33,889 nucleotides of DNA, taken from Eubacterium sp. (lineage in GTDB: Bacteria; Bacillota; Clostridia; Lachnospirales; Lachnospiraceae). Location: contig JAGAOE010000063.1 in NCBI GenBank assembly GCA_017623885.1, positions 1 through 33,889 on the forward strand. Reading direction: 5' to 3'. The notes under the pieces were generated by a model. The model made no database searches and was not told the origin of the DNA. It saw only the letters and a list, made by a program, of their open reading frames with translations. A program made the position numbers and the translations under genes. How positions within the stretch are numbered: position 1 is the stretch's first letter; each line of letters opens with the position of its first letter. Below, in pieces: positions 9,105 to 17,570 of this stretch.

Positions 9105-9513
9105 AAGATTCTTCCTCTACATCTGCATTCAGATAAAATGGAAATACCAAATTATCTCTTTGATTTGTCGCGCTCACATAATAGTCAATATTTACAATCA
9201 AACAGCCTTCTCGCGTCTCTGTATCCATTGTAATCTCTATATCGCTTACACGCGGCTCCTGCTCCATAATCTGCTCCATAATCGTACGTCGCATCATATT
9301 TAAAGTCGTAGCATTTACATCCATAAATGTATAAGACATCAATGTGCTCCCATACCCCGGACGAACAAAACGCTCTGTTTTTTGTGTCATTAAAATCAGA
9401 TAAATCGATTCTTTTACACTTTGCTCCTCGGATGAGACCATAAATCTTCCCGTCGCAGGATTAATTTGTGGCGGAAATTTCATTCCGCTTCCCAAAAACT
9501 TTTTTTCCGGCAT
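9055..9513 (-). CDS. gp25/GPW baseplate wedge protein
   Basis: The 152-aa product matches the small gp25-type wedge (Pvc9-like). Visible features are INPATGRFMVSSEEQSVKES, the conserved RFVRPGYGSTLMSYTF block, MRRTIMEQIMEQEPRVSDIEI and NIDYYVSATNQRDNLVFPFY. gp25 joins the first sheath ring to the baseplate and primes sheath assembly. After the family core the protein adds an acidic tail of repeated YESEQ units. That tail is encoded in the 50-nt overlap with the next gene, which reads it in another frame. It follows the spike gene by 22 nt with a good ribosome binding site (AAAGGAGTAAAG). Confidence 0.9.
   Translation of the reverse strand: MPEKKFLGSGMKFPPQINPATGRFMVSSEEQSVKESIYLILMTQKTERFVRPGYGSTLMSYTFMDVNATTLNMMRRTIMEQIMEQEPRVSDIEITMDTETREGCLIVNIDYYVSATNQRDNLVFPFYLNADVEEESYESEQYESEQYDEDSD
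9075..9104 (-). repeat. Dual-coded 15-bp tandem repeat in a gene overlap
   Basis: Two near-identical 15-nt units (ATGARTCAGARCAAT) lie in the overlap of the gp25 and J genes. In the gp25 frame they read YESEQ-YESEQ; in the J frame they read MSQSN-MNQNN. Each unit supplies an ATG in the J frame, giving candidate starts at 9104, 9089 and 9074. Confidence 0.8.
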
Positions 9514-9535
9514 ACTTTACTCCTTTCCTACGACC

Positions 9536-10354
9536 TTAGCCAATCTTTATCGGTTTTCCTTCTACCGTAACAGGACCGCTGCTTCTGACGGTTGCCTTTG
9601 AGCTGCCTTCTGCGTTCAGTGTTGCACCAAACAGATTCACACTCTTATTTGCTTCTACTTTCACGCCATTCATCGCAGATACGCGAAAATCTTTTGTTTC
9701 CAGTTCTGTCACACCGCTGGAGCCGTTCATCGTCAATGTAATTGTTTCGCCCACTTTAATCGTCAATTTTGTCGCGGCTTTTATCTCCATTTGTCCGTTC
9801 GCGGTCTGCATTTCTATCATATTCATCTCGTCTTGATCTTTAATCGTGATGGTATGCTTTGCATTGTCCAGTGTAATGCTGTGTGAAGCACCCATATCGT
9901 CTCCCGCTGTTCGGATTGTAATTTTGTCAGATGCACCTTCTCCGGGATTATCCTCGATTTCAATCGCATTTCCGTTGTGTGTGACAATGCGCTTGTTTTT
10001 ATTGATAGAATCGGCTGTTTTTTTCAGAAACATATCGTTTGTTTTCGGAACTGCTCCTATCACATACGGACGCTCAATATTTCCCTGTTCGAATGCCACT
10101 AATACCTGATCTCCAATCTCCGGCATAAAATAAACGCCCCATTGCGATCCCGCATAAGGCATCACGAGTCTTGCCCAGCGCAATTGATTTCCCTCGTCTC
10201 GTGACGGTACAGATACGCACAAACGTCCCGGCATTGTGATGTCATAATTTTGAACAACCGTTCCGACTACCACACCCAACACACGATTATCTCCGGTATC
10301 TGTCTTTGTAATTTGTTTTTCAGCGATATCATCAATAATATCAAATAATGCCAT
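9536..10354 (-). CDS. Spike protein, gp5/gpV-like OB fold plus needle (C-terminal half of a VgrG)
   Basis: The 272-aa protein has an OB-fold of the Phage_base_V type at about residues 25-108 (VVVGTVVQNYDITMPGRLCV, WARLVMPYAGSQWGVYFMPE, GDQVLVAFEQGNIERPYVIG). It is followed by repeating short strands (ITLDNAKHTITIKDQ, MEIKAATKLTIKVGETITLT and others) that fit a trimeric beta-helix needle. In Afp/Pvc machines this part is fused to the gp27-like hub. Here the hub is the separate gene just upstream, overlapping this one by 14 nt. The needle should be capped by the DUF4280 tip protein encoded about 10 kb upstream. No toxin extension follows the needle. Confidence 0.9.
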   Translation of the reverse strand: MALFDIIDDIAEKQITKTDTGDNRVLGVVVGTVVQNYDITMPGRLCVSVPSRDEGNQLRWARLVMPYAGSQWGVYFMPEIGDQVLVAFEQGNIERPYVIGAVPKTNDMFLKKTADSINKNKRIVTHNGNAIEIEDNPGEGASDKITIRTAGDDMGASHSITLDNAKHTITIKDQDEMNMIEMQTANGQMEIKAATKLTIKVGETITLTMNGSSGVTELETKDFRVSAMNGVKVEANKSVNLFGATLNAEGSSKATVRSSGPVTVEGKPIKIG

Positions 10355-11714
10355 TTAACAGACCTCCTACTGATCCCAATCCATCTGCCACATCTCCAAG
10401 CGCATCCGCTGCTGCGCCCGCATTTCCTGCCACTGCAGCAACCGTTCCGCCAAACATACCTCCGATGCCACTGCCTCCGGCAGAATAGGAACCACCCAAT
10501 CCGGCAGCTTTTGCGGTAATTGTCGTAGAAAAACCCCGATTTCCATTCATCACATGTCGCACACTGACCACATAAAACAAGTTGTTTACCGGATCTCCCA
10601 TGCCAATCAGTTTGATAAATCTGCCTACTACGATATCCGGTATACCGATAATTTCTGCCTCAAGCGTGCCGAACCGATATGCAATATCTTCTGCCAGATA
10701 ATCGGCGCGATAACCGGCATCCAATTTACTGTCTGCCGTCGGATCAATATAAACTTTTGCAGAATTTTTCACTAAATTTTTCGCATATTTCCCTTTTGAA
10801 ATTTTATTATTTAATTTCACCGAGCTGGATATCTGCTGTGCCTTTCCGACATCCGTGCTTCGCACTTCGATTTCACCGACCAGTCCGGTCACATCGTATT
10901 CAACATCGATATTTCTCATACCTGTCGCCGGTGACAACTCCATTAGCACAGATGCATAGTTTTTCGCTTTTCGAAAATAAACCACACCACCGCTCACAAA
11001 AAATTCGTAATTGAATTTCTTTGCTGCCTTTACAACAAATTCATAATCACTTTCCGCTACCATCTCTACAGACTTGTCGGTAACCATTCCTACCGACGGC
11101 GTAGCAGCTCCCGGAATTCCGCCTGCCAATGCTCCACCAAAATCACCAGCCGCACTACCGCCCGCGATGCCTTCAAGTCCCATCTTATCAGGTGTATCTG
11201 TGATACTTACGCGTTTTATTACACCGCGATCCTGCATCTGTGTATAGCGCAATTGCGAAAATATAGAACTTACCGCATCGGAATAACACGTCGATGTCAT
11301 CTGCTTGGAATAACAGCTCGACATCATCATTCCCTTGATATCCATGCAAGTCACGCGCACACCGGGAATTTCATCTTCCTGAAAAAAGAAATTTACCTGT
11401 GAGATAAAACCACAAAAAACTTCTTTTACAACACTGCCATATCCAAGCGATATAGAAACCTGCGCACCAATCATGACATACTTTTTTATCTTGTCATATT
11501 CAAAGCTACACGTTAATCGATTATAGCAACCATAAACAACAAACGATGCGATTCCGGCCTCATAGCCGCTTGTGACGTCTATCTCTATCTCTCCAATCGA
11601 CAGCTTTGTTTTTGCCTGATTGATTACTTTGCCTTCCACTTCGACATGCGCAACCGGATTGGCAAAATTCTGATATTCTTTTTTCAAATTTTCAAAACTA
11701 ATTTCCGCTGCCAT
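10341..11714 (-). CDS. Baseplate hub, phage late control gpD/gp27-like
   Basis: The product has the gpD/gp27 hub layout: an N-terminal barrel (about residues 1-130, with GYEAGIASFVVYGCYN and VSISLGYGSVVKEVFCGFIS), a middle part with DYEFVVKAAKKFNYEFFVSG, and a C-terminal barrel with RYGTLEAEIIG-like sequence (YRFGTLEAEIIGIPDIVVGR). The hub forms the trimeric ring that carries the spike and joins it to the tube. The last 60 residues are Gly/Ala-rich low complexity, which is odd for the family. I start at the ATG at 11714 (457 aa) with GAAAGAG upstream; a TTG at 11729 would add five residues. With the next gene it makes up a split VgrG, in contrast to the fused Pvc8. Confidence 0.85.
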   Translation of the reverse strand: MAAEISFENLKKEYQNFANPVAHVEVEGKVINQAKTKLSIGEIEIDVTSGYEAGIASFVVYGCYNRLTCSFEYDKIKKYVMIGAQVSISLGYGSVVKEVFCGFISQVNFFFQEDEIPGVRVTCMDIKGMMMSSCYSKQMTSTCYSDAVSSIFSQLRYTQMQDRGVIKRVSITDTPDKMGLEGIAGGSAAGDFGGALAGGIPGAATPSVGMVTDKSVEMVAESDYEFVVKAAKKFNYEFFVSGGVVYFRKAKNYASVLMELSPATGMRNIDVEYDVTGLVGEIEVRSTDVGKAQQISSSVKLNNKISKGKYAKNLVKNSAKVYIDPTADSKLDAGYRADYLAEDIAYRFGTLEAEIIGIPDIVVGRFIKLIGMGDPVNNLFYVVSVRHVMNGNRGFSTTITAKAAGLGGSYSAGGSGIGGMFGGTVAAVAGNAGAAADALGDVADGLGSVGGLLNGII

Positions 11715-11738
11715 TCTATTCTCTTTCAACTCTTTTGC

Positions 11739-12611
11739 TTATTTGCTAAGATTCAAAATACTTCCTGCTTTCTGTCCGAAAGCAACTCCACTCTTGCTTC
11801 CACCGCCAAACGCATTCATATATGCGTCTTCCCAGTTTCCCATGCTGGAAGGTGATACCTCTGCATCTGCACAAATCAAAGACAATTGCACGTATGCACG
11901 CACCGGCTCACCTGCGCTGTTAAACATCGTATACTGTGAGGATACACGGTTTAGTACACCACAGTAGAGCATATTCCCCCAATAAAAAGTAATCGTTCTC
12001 GTATAAGGGGAGCGCAAGGCTGCAATCAAGCCTTCTACTTCCTGCTGTACACTCAGCTTTCTGTTCACTTTGCTAAGTGCCTTTCTCGCACCTGCCTTTA
12101 CGAAATCCGACGCAGCAATATTTGTTTTTGCATTTAAAAAACAGTCTGTAGGTTCCATTCGGTCAAACAACAATCTGACACTGAAATTGATACGCACCGG
12201 AGCCGGTTCATAGGAAATATTACCGGATATATCCTTGCTCTTGCTGTCTCCTTTATTAAATGCAGTCGTCTCGATACGACCACCACCATAACCTTCAACA
12301 TGGATATCGCTGGGGTTAAACTGAACCTCGAAGGTCTTTTTTACGCCTGCCATTGATGCCTCTGATAAATCTAATTTATCAATATTTTTGTTTCCGTTAA
12401 GTACATTTGAAATCGCATCACCGATTACTCCCGGAAACATTGCCGCTGTTGTATTATCCAAATTTCCAAATGCATTATCGGTAAGAGACGCAAGGCCACC
12501 CGGGGCACCATCGGATGCAGGCACGTTTTTTTTGACTACATCATCCAATTCTCGTAAATCCAGAATCTCGATAATCGCTTTTTCATTTACAAAAAAGTTT
12601 TTTACACCCAT
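11739..12611 (-). CDS. CIS tube/Pvc7-like baseplate adaptor, copy B
   Basis: The 290-aa protein has the CIS_tube (Pvc7 N-terminal) pattern: FEVQFNPSDIHVEGYGGGR, a SVRLLFDRMEP strand, RSPYTRTITFYWGNMLYCGV and SQYTMFNSAGEPVRAYVQLSL. It shares the opening MG-K-FF and the overall block order with the preceding gene, so the two are paralogues. Family members sit between the tube and hub/spike and usually carry a LysM domain, which I do not see here. The ATG at 12611 is preferred (AAGGTG 8 nt upstream, and the MGVKNFF start matches the MGAKDFF start of the paralogue) over a GTG at 12620. Confidence 0.82.
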   Translation of the reverse strand: MGVKNFFVNEKAIIEILDLRELDDVVKKNVPASDGAPGGLASLTDNAFGNLDNTTAAMFPGVIGDAISNVLNGNKNIDKLDLSEASMAGVKKTFEVQFNPSDIHVEGYGGGRIETTAFNKGDSKSKDISGNISYEPAPVRINFSVRLLFDRMEPTDCFLNAKTNIAASDFVKAGARKALSKVNRKLSVQQEVEGLIAALRSPYTRTITFYWGNMLYCGVLNRVSSQYTMFNSAGEPVRAYVQLSLICADAEVSPSSMGNWEDAYMNAFGGGSKSGVAFGQKAGSILNLSK

Positions 12612-12628
12612 AGCTATCACCTTTATGT

Positions 12629-12661
12629 TTCTATCAAATTTCTATCAAATTTCTTTCAAAT
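12629..12661. repeat. Three tandem 11-bp repeats between two paralogues
   Basis: Two exact copies of TTCTATCAAAT (12629-12639, 12640-12650) and one with a single change (12651-12661) fill most of the gap between the two CIS-tube-like genes. A degraded fourth copy may run into the stop of the upstream gene. They may be simple slippage. Confidence 0.8.
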
Positions 12662-12666
12662 TCCCA

Positions 12667-13515
12667 TTAAATATTCAGGTTTAATATCGAATTACTGGTT
12701 ATTTTTGACGCGGTACTTGCGCCCTTGGTCGTACTGGCAACGGCACTTGCTCCAAAAGCCTTCGTAAACGCTTTTTCCCAATACTTATTTTCGTATTTTG
12801 CGGTCGGATCTTCCGATTGGCGAATCGAAATCTGAATCTCGCCACGTACCGGATTTCCCCGCGTATTAAACATTTTATAATTCGAATTTACACTTGTAAG
12901 TTCTCCTTGAAAGCACATCTTTGCCCAAAAGAAGATGACATGTCGCGTCACAGGCATCGTCAGCAACGCCATGATACCGTCCATTTCATCTTTTACAGAA
13001 TAGTCGTTCACCTTGCTTTTTATCAAATCTGTCGCTACGCCTGCCGCATTTCCTATCGTTGGTGCCACATTTGATATCATAAACGAATCTTGCGCATTTA
13101 CCGCATCGAATAATAGCTGGACACTCAATGTCGTGGCAACCGGCTCTGTGTTCTGGCGAAGCTGATTATTTCCTGCATCACCCATTGATGTTGCTCTAAA
13201 ATTTTTCTGACTTCCTGCCACTGTTTCCATGTATATGCTGGACGGATTGTACGGTACCTCCAACGCAAGATAACCGTTCTTGTGAACGATGCTGTTTTCA
13301 GCACCTTGGGTAAGCGTCCGAAATGTCTGCATCACACTCGAACCGTCCGCACTCATTTTACTCAGCAAACTGTCTCTCAAATCATCCGATTTTTTTATCA
13401 TATCTTCAACAGAAAGCGTCCCTATTTTTTTCGGGTCCGGCACACATAATATCGCTTTTGGAATATTACCTGTCACCTGTCTGCCTAAATCATAAAAAAA
13501 ATCTTTTGCACCCAT
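12667..13515 (-). CDS. CIS tube/Pvc7-like baseplate adaptor, copy A
   Basis: The 282-aa protein has the same block order as copy B: LALEVPYNPSSIYMETVAG, TLSVQLLFDAVNAQDSF, MPVTRHVIFFWAKMCFQGEL and SNYKMFNTRGNPVRGEIQIS. These are the marks of the CIS tube protein N-terminal domain found in Pvc7-type adaptors. No LysM-like sequence follows; the C-terminus is a short Ala/Ser/Thr-rich tail ending SNSILNLNI, which resembles the GSILNLSK end of copy B. The role is inferred to be symmetry matching between tube and hub. It follows the Q/E-rich gene by 18 nt with a good ribosome binding site (GGCAGGTATAACGA before ATG). Confidence 0.82.
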   Translation of the reverse strand: MGAKDFFYDLGRQVTGNIPKAILCVPDPKKIGTLSVEDMIKKSDDLRDSLLSKMSADGSSVMQTFRTLTQGAENSIVHKNGYLALEVPYNPSSIYMETVAGSQKNFRATSMGDAGNNQLRQNTEPVATTLSVQLLFDAVNAQDSFMISNVAPTIGNAAGVATDLIKSKVNDYSVKDEMDGIMALLTMPVTRHVIFFWAKMCFQGELTSVNSNYKMFNTRGNPVRGEIQISIRQSEDPTAKYENKYWEKAFTKAFGASAVASTTKGASTASKITSNSILNLNI

Positions 13516-13533
13516 TCGTTATACCTGCCTTAT

Positions 13534-15594
13534 TTAATAGCCACGTCTACGTTTTTCAGTTTCTAAACGCTTTTCCAGCTTTGCATATATCTTCTCAGAT
13601 AATGCACCCAACTCTTTTTGCACACCCTGACGTACTAATTCCGAAACATTTTCTGTTTGCTGCACCATCCGATCCGTATTTATATTCTGATATGTGCGTT
13701 CCTTCTGCTCATAGTTTGTCACTGTTTCAGAAGTCGTTTTTACCGTCTGGTTCATCTGACGGTTTTGAATCAGCATCTGTTCAATATATTCTTCATCAAT
13801 CTGCTGTTCCTGCTGTTTATGTACAAACGTAACATTTGTGCGTTGTCTCTCATAAACTCTTTTCGGAGTCAGTTCTACCGGAATTTTGTCATTCCAGCGT
13901 TCAATCATCTCTTTGGTCTGTTCCTGTATCTGCTCCTGCTCCAAATGCACCATCTGTATTTGTTCCTGATGCGTTTGTACGTGATGAATGTCGCGGATTA
14001 AAACTCCCATGTCATTGCTCACACCTGACATTTGCCTGCGCAATTCTATCGGAGCCTCCAAATACTCTTTTACCGTCTCATAAACCAGCCGCGTCTCTTC
14101 CGGCAAAAGATTCATCGCCTTTTCTAATTCCTGCTGATGCAGTTCCTGTTGCTGTTGACCTTCCTCCTGAAGCTGCTGCAGCATTTCCTGCGGATGCTCT
14201 AAAGCCATCAGACTCTCTCTACGCATCTGCTCAGAAGTCTTTGTCTCTCCCGGTTGCTCAAACGATGCCTGTATATGCTGCATCATCTGAATATATCTGC
14301 TCTGGTTATTTATGTTTTCACGATTAATTCGAGATATTTCTTCTTCTACCACAGACAAATTTCTGGCATCTACCGTCTGCTGCTCATAATGTCTGTGTTC
14401 ATCCTGATAACGATATTCCTCTTGTGTTACATAATCCTCTTCAACGGTTTCATTCCATTGATTGATTAAGTTTTGTTTTTCAACATGCTGTATTTCTTTT
14501 TCCGGACGAAGCATCGCCTGAACCGTCTGATATTGCGGTGAGTGATAATTCTCAAAGAGTCGGTTCATGATATCTATCTCATGGCGGTCTGCACGGTTAT
14601 GCTGCACAATATAAGTACGATTATCATCCGTATGACGATCATACCTCGCATTCATCCGATTTTCAAAACGCTTCATCGTATTGTCTGCATTCTGATAAAA
14701 TGCACGCTCCATGTGATACCAGGTATCACCCGTTCGATGGTTGCGCTCTATTTTTGCCTGGTACACATTATCGATGAAATTCAGCAACGCTGCCGATTTC
14801 ACTTGTTGTAATACATGTTCTTCGTTCAGTTCTTCCTGTGATAACTGCTGTTCCTCATAGAAATTCTCATGTCGGTAAATAAGCGGTGATGCCTCACCCC
14901 GCGCCTCATTCTTCAGTTTGTTCAGCAAAATATTTTGCGTAATGCGGCGCTGATCTGACAATTGCAGTTCTTCGCTCGTTATCACCGTATCGCCCTGACG
15001 ACGACTGTTAAAATTCTGTACCGTCTGATATATCGCTGCCGTCTGCAATCGATTCATAATCGCTTCATGCAGATGAATTTCCTGTGTTTCTTCCTGTGTA
15101 TGATGCTGCAATGACCGGCTGTAAGATTCGCTTTTATAATTCTCTACGAGTTGCTTTAATTCACCGGCATGATTCCAATACAGCTTTACCAGCTCTTCCG
15201 TATTTTGCAGTTCCTCCGTCACATGAGACACCTGCTTCATAAATTCGTTTACATTCTGAATGCCGAATTTCTGCAGTACATTTGTGATATATACGCGATC
15301 CTGATAGGTCAGCTCCGCTGATTCGCGCACCAGAATACGATTTACCAGATTGTTCATGATTTCCAGCTTATTCTCCTGAACAGTGTTCACATTCATCTGC
15401 TGAAAAATATTGGTCTGATCACCATCGCCAAAATAATACTCCGGCGGTGTGGTCATTACATGCAACAAATCCTCCGGCTGAAGTCTCTGCTGAATCATCG
15501 AATAATTACCGGTGATTCTGTGAAAAAAGCTTTCTTGCGAAGCGGATGTCGGTGCTTTACATTTTAATTCTATTGGTGCTGTAATCGTTAACAT
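13534..15594 (-). CDS. Q/E-rich helical CIS protein of unknown function, possible ruler or scaffold
   Basis: I do not recognise this 686-aa protein. It is extremely hydrophilic, rich in Gln, Glu, His and Arg, with no signal peptide or membrane helix. Long stretches look like amphipathic helix or coiled coil (for example MLQQLQEEGQQQQELHQQEL at about two thirds). The last 40 residues (VRQGVQKELGALSEKIYAKL then ETEKRRRGY) form a basic helix. It lies between the repeat-tailed tube-like gene and the Pvc7-like genes, close to where eCIS clusters keep tube-length or hub-assembly factors. A tape-measure or scaffold role is only an inference from position, size and helicity. It has an excellent ribosome binding site (GGAGG 7 nt before ATG). 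Confidence 0.6.
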   Translation of the reverse strand: MLTITAPIELKCKAPTSASQESFFHRITGNYSMIQQRLQPEDLLHVMTTPPEYYFGDGDQTNIFQQMNVNTVQENKLEIMNNLVNRILVRESAELTYQDRVYITNVLQKFGIQNVNEFMKQVSHVTEELQNTEELVKLYWNHAGELKQLVENYKSESYSRSLQHHTQEETQEIHLHEAIMNRLQTAAIYQTVQNFNSRRQGDTVITSEELQLSDQRRITQNILLNKLKNEARGEASPLIYRHENFYEEQQLSQEELNEEHVLQQVKSAALLNFIDNVYQAKIERNHRTGDTWYHMERAFYQNADNTMKRFENRMNARYDRHTDDNRTYIVQHNRADRHEIDIMNRLFENYHSPQYQTVQAMLRPEKEIQHVEKQNLINQWNETVEEDYVTQEEYRYQDEHRHYEQQTVDARNLSVVEEEISRINRENINNQSRYIQMMQHIQASFEQPGETKTSEQMRRESLMALEHPQEMLQQLQEEGQQQQELHQQELEKAMNLLPEETRLVYETVKEYLEAPIELRRQMSGVSNDMGVLIRDIHHVQTHQEQIQMVHLEQEQIQEQTKEMIERWNDKIPVELTPKRVYERQRTNVTFVHKQQEQQIDEEYIEQMLIQNRQMNQTVKTTSETVTNYEQKERTYQNINTDRMVQQTENVSELVRQGVQKELGALSEKIYAKLEKRLETEKRRRGY

Positions 15595-15618
15595 CCTTCA
15601 TCCTCCGCTTCATACTTC

Positions 15619-17313
15619 CTAGTTTTTCTTTAAAAATTTCGCAACTTCGGCTGCGCTTCTTGTCGGCGGCCATTGTCTGGCTCGTTTCTGCATGATGGGT
15701 TTCTTGATTTCGAGCGGGTTTGTCACTGCACTCGTTCCCGTCGTTCCTGCATGTTTCTTTTCACGCTTACCGCCCGGCAAATAATAGCGCTTTGCACGCA
15801 TCGCCATCACATTTTTGCCCAGTTCGTTCGCATTTGTCTTTGCACTGGAACGAATCGTTCCCTTATAAGCACTCAACGATTTTGAACCGGCGATAAAATA
15901 CCTGCGTTGTCCCTGCGTCTCTTTCATCGCAGAGCTTCTTCCGCGTTTGTCAGCGCTCTGAGACTCCTCTGTTCCGTTATATTTTCGTTTTCCGGCAGTC
16001 TCTTTCATCGCAGAGCTTCTTCCGCGCTTATCCGAGCTTTGCGTTTCTTCTGTTCCGTTATAACGCACCGCTTTACGTTCCATCTCTGCTTTACTCAATT
16101 GCTGCTCATCTCTTGTCGCACTTGTCGCAACAGTTCCTGCATAAGTAGACACACTCTTGGAGCCAGGAAGAAAATAGCGTTTTGCTTTTTCCATCTGCTC
16201 GCTCTTTGACGTCATCTCCCTGCCACGCTTATCCGCACTGGCTGTGCTTTCCGTTCCGTCATATCTGCGCTGCCCCTGCGTCGACTGCATCGGCATCTTC
16301 GTCGCAATTCCGGGTACGCTCTTGTCACCAACCGTTGTAGTTCCGACTTTTGTACCTTTATACTGGCTGATATGTGTCGGAACATTATCCAAATCAGGGT
16401 CTACATACATGCGAGCCGCTTTTTCCATTTCACTCTTATTCATAGCTGCTGTACCGAGCAGCTTTTTCTGTGTCGTCGCGCTTGTTTCAGACACACCCTT
16501 ATACTCTGCTTTTGATACGGACTCGTCAAAAAAGAATCGTTTTGCTTCCTGCTCTAATTCACTTTGCGGTGTCATAACATTTTTTGTAGCAATACCGATT
16601 TTCGTCTCACCGGTCTTATAATTTTTCTTGCTCGAAATTTTTTTGCCGGGATAATTGATGATTCGAAGCGGCGTTTCTTTTACCTTGTCATCTACATACA
16701 TCTGCGCGCGTTCTTCCATCTCGCTCTTTGATAACATATTATCCGGTGAGCTTGCATATTTGTTCGTCGGTCTGCCGTCTGCATCCTTATCTTTCTTAAT
16801 GTCCCACATCGCCTTTGTCATACCGGTTGACGGATTATCCAAACAAATCATCTCACGGTATGCGATTGTCGTCGTCTCTACCAGAAGACCACCACGCTCT
16901 GCATTTAATTCACCGTATTCCTTTGCAATCACCGTGCATCCGGTAAAGGTATAGATGCGCTGCGGCTGTTCCCATCCTCCCGCTGCACCTTCGCCCTGAT
17001 AGCGACTGACAGATAAGAGCACCGGTAAAATCAAATCCGTACCTAACGCCAACGGATCAAACATATCGACACCGACATAGCGCTCTACCTGAAATGTAAA
17101 CGGATTTGATATCGGTTTTCGAAGCATATGCACATAATCATTCAATCCACCTTCCTGATAGTGCTCATACTCGTTTTGTCTCTGAAAAACGTGTACTGAC
17201 TTACACGGTAAATTGTATGCTCCTTCTACCTGCAATGTGAAATTGTAATTAACAAGCGGCGTCAAGCCTTTATTTTCCCAAACTGCAAAATCTAAACCTT
17301 GCCAAAAATCCAT
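15619..17313 (-). CDS. gp19/tube-like protein with a long basic repeat tail
   Basis: Residues 1-165 read like a second tube-type (gp19/Pvc5-like) domain: LVNYNFTLQVEGAYNLPCKS, FQRQNEYEHYQEGGLNDYVH, NPFTFQVERYVGVD and VIAKEYGELNAERGGLLVET. Such a domain would form the first tube ring on the hub. From about residue 190 to 564 there is a tail of roughly ten imperfect units of 24-37 residues. Many start like SKSEMEKAARMY or AMKETQGQRRY and end near Y-x-GT followed by S/T-rich sequence, with DKRGR recurring. The tail is strongly basic and probably disordered or bead-like. I start at the ATG at 17313 (AGAGGT 8 nt upstream); a TTG at 17319 adds two residues. It follows the frameshift region by 38 nt. 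Confidence 0.8.
   Translation of the reverse strand: MDFWQGLDFAVWENKGLTPLVNYNFTLQVEGAYNLPCKSVHVFQRQNEYEHYQEGGLNDYVHMLRKPISNPFTFQVERYVGVDMFDPLALGTDLILPVLLSVSRYQGEGAAGGWEQPQRIYTFTGCTVIAKEYGELNAERGGLLVETTTIAYREMICLDNPSTGMTKAMWDIKKDKDADGRPTNKYASSPDNMLSKSEMEERAQMYVDDKVKETPLRIINYPGKKISSKKNYKTGETKIGIATKNVMTPQSELEQEAKRFFFDESVSKAEYKGVSETSATTQKKLLGTAAMNKSEMEKAARMYVDPDLDNVPTHISQYKGTKVGTTTVGDKSVPGIATKMPMQSTQGQRRYDGTESTASADKRGREMTSKSEQMEKAKRYFLPGSKSVSTYAGTVATSATRDEQQLSKAEMERKAVRYNGTEETQSSDKRGRSSAMKETAGKRKYNGTEESQSADKRGRSSAMKETQGQRRYFIAGSKSLSAYKGTIRSSAKTNANELGKNVMAMRAKRYYLPGGKREKKHAGTTGTSAVTNPLEIKKPIMQKRARQWPPTRSAAEVAKFLKKN
15917..16026. repeat. 81-bp direct repeat inside the repeat-tailed tube-like gene
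   Basis: A 29-bp block is identical at 15917-15945 and 15998-16026, exactly 81 bp (27 codons) apart, within two adjacent protein units that both encode DKRGRSSAMKET. This is the best conserved pair of the repeat tail and suggests a recent in-frame duplication. Confidence 0.8.
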
Positions 17314-17351
17314 ATACAATTACCTCTCTGTCGAACTGTTTGCTGCTAGTA

Positions 17352-17570
17352 TCATCTGCTCGGTTTCATATCAAGAATACTTTTTTCTTTCGGTTTTTTG
17401 GAGGGATTCAAGTTCTTATTTATCTCTGATATCTCACTACACCATCGTCTGCGGCTCATATGGTCAAGCTGCATCACTTCATCCATGCCCCAGTGAAAAT
17501 AATACGAGATAAAAGACATTTCCCGATAAAGCTCCTCTTTCGGATATAACTTTATCCCTCCTCGGTAAAA
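17352..17570 (-). CDS. DUF6760-like small CIS protein, probably made by -1 frameshift
   Basis: In the -1 frame relative to the chaperone gene, translation from the slip site gives 72 residues: FYRGGIKLYPKEELYREMSF, then ISYYFHWGMDEVMQLDHMSR and RRWCSEI, ending in a basic tail (KKPKEKSILDMKPSR). The LYP..ELY.E....YYFHW..DEV..L.H..RRRW pattern matches DUF6760, a small family encoded after the tail assembly gene in many eCIS loci. No ATG, GTG or TTG lies before the conserved GG..LYP start. The first internal ATG (17519, 55 aa) would cut off the conserved LYP-ELYRE part. The frame opens at the slippery heptamer 17570-17576, so a frameshift fusion of about 187 aa is the favoured reading; reinitiation at 17519 is the alternative. 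Confidence 0.7.
   Translation of the reverse strand, partial: FYRGGIKLYPKEELYREMSFISYYFHWGMDEVMQLDHMSRRRWCSEISEINKNLNPSKKPKEKSILDMKPSR

Noticed and set aside
12629-12661. CRISPR-like or regulatory repeat array
   Set aside because: Only three 11-bp head-to-tail copies with no spacers in a 55-nt gap; simple slippage explains it.
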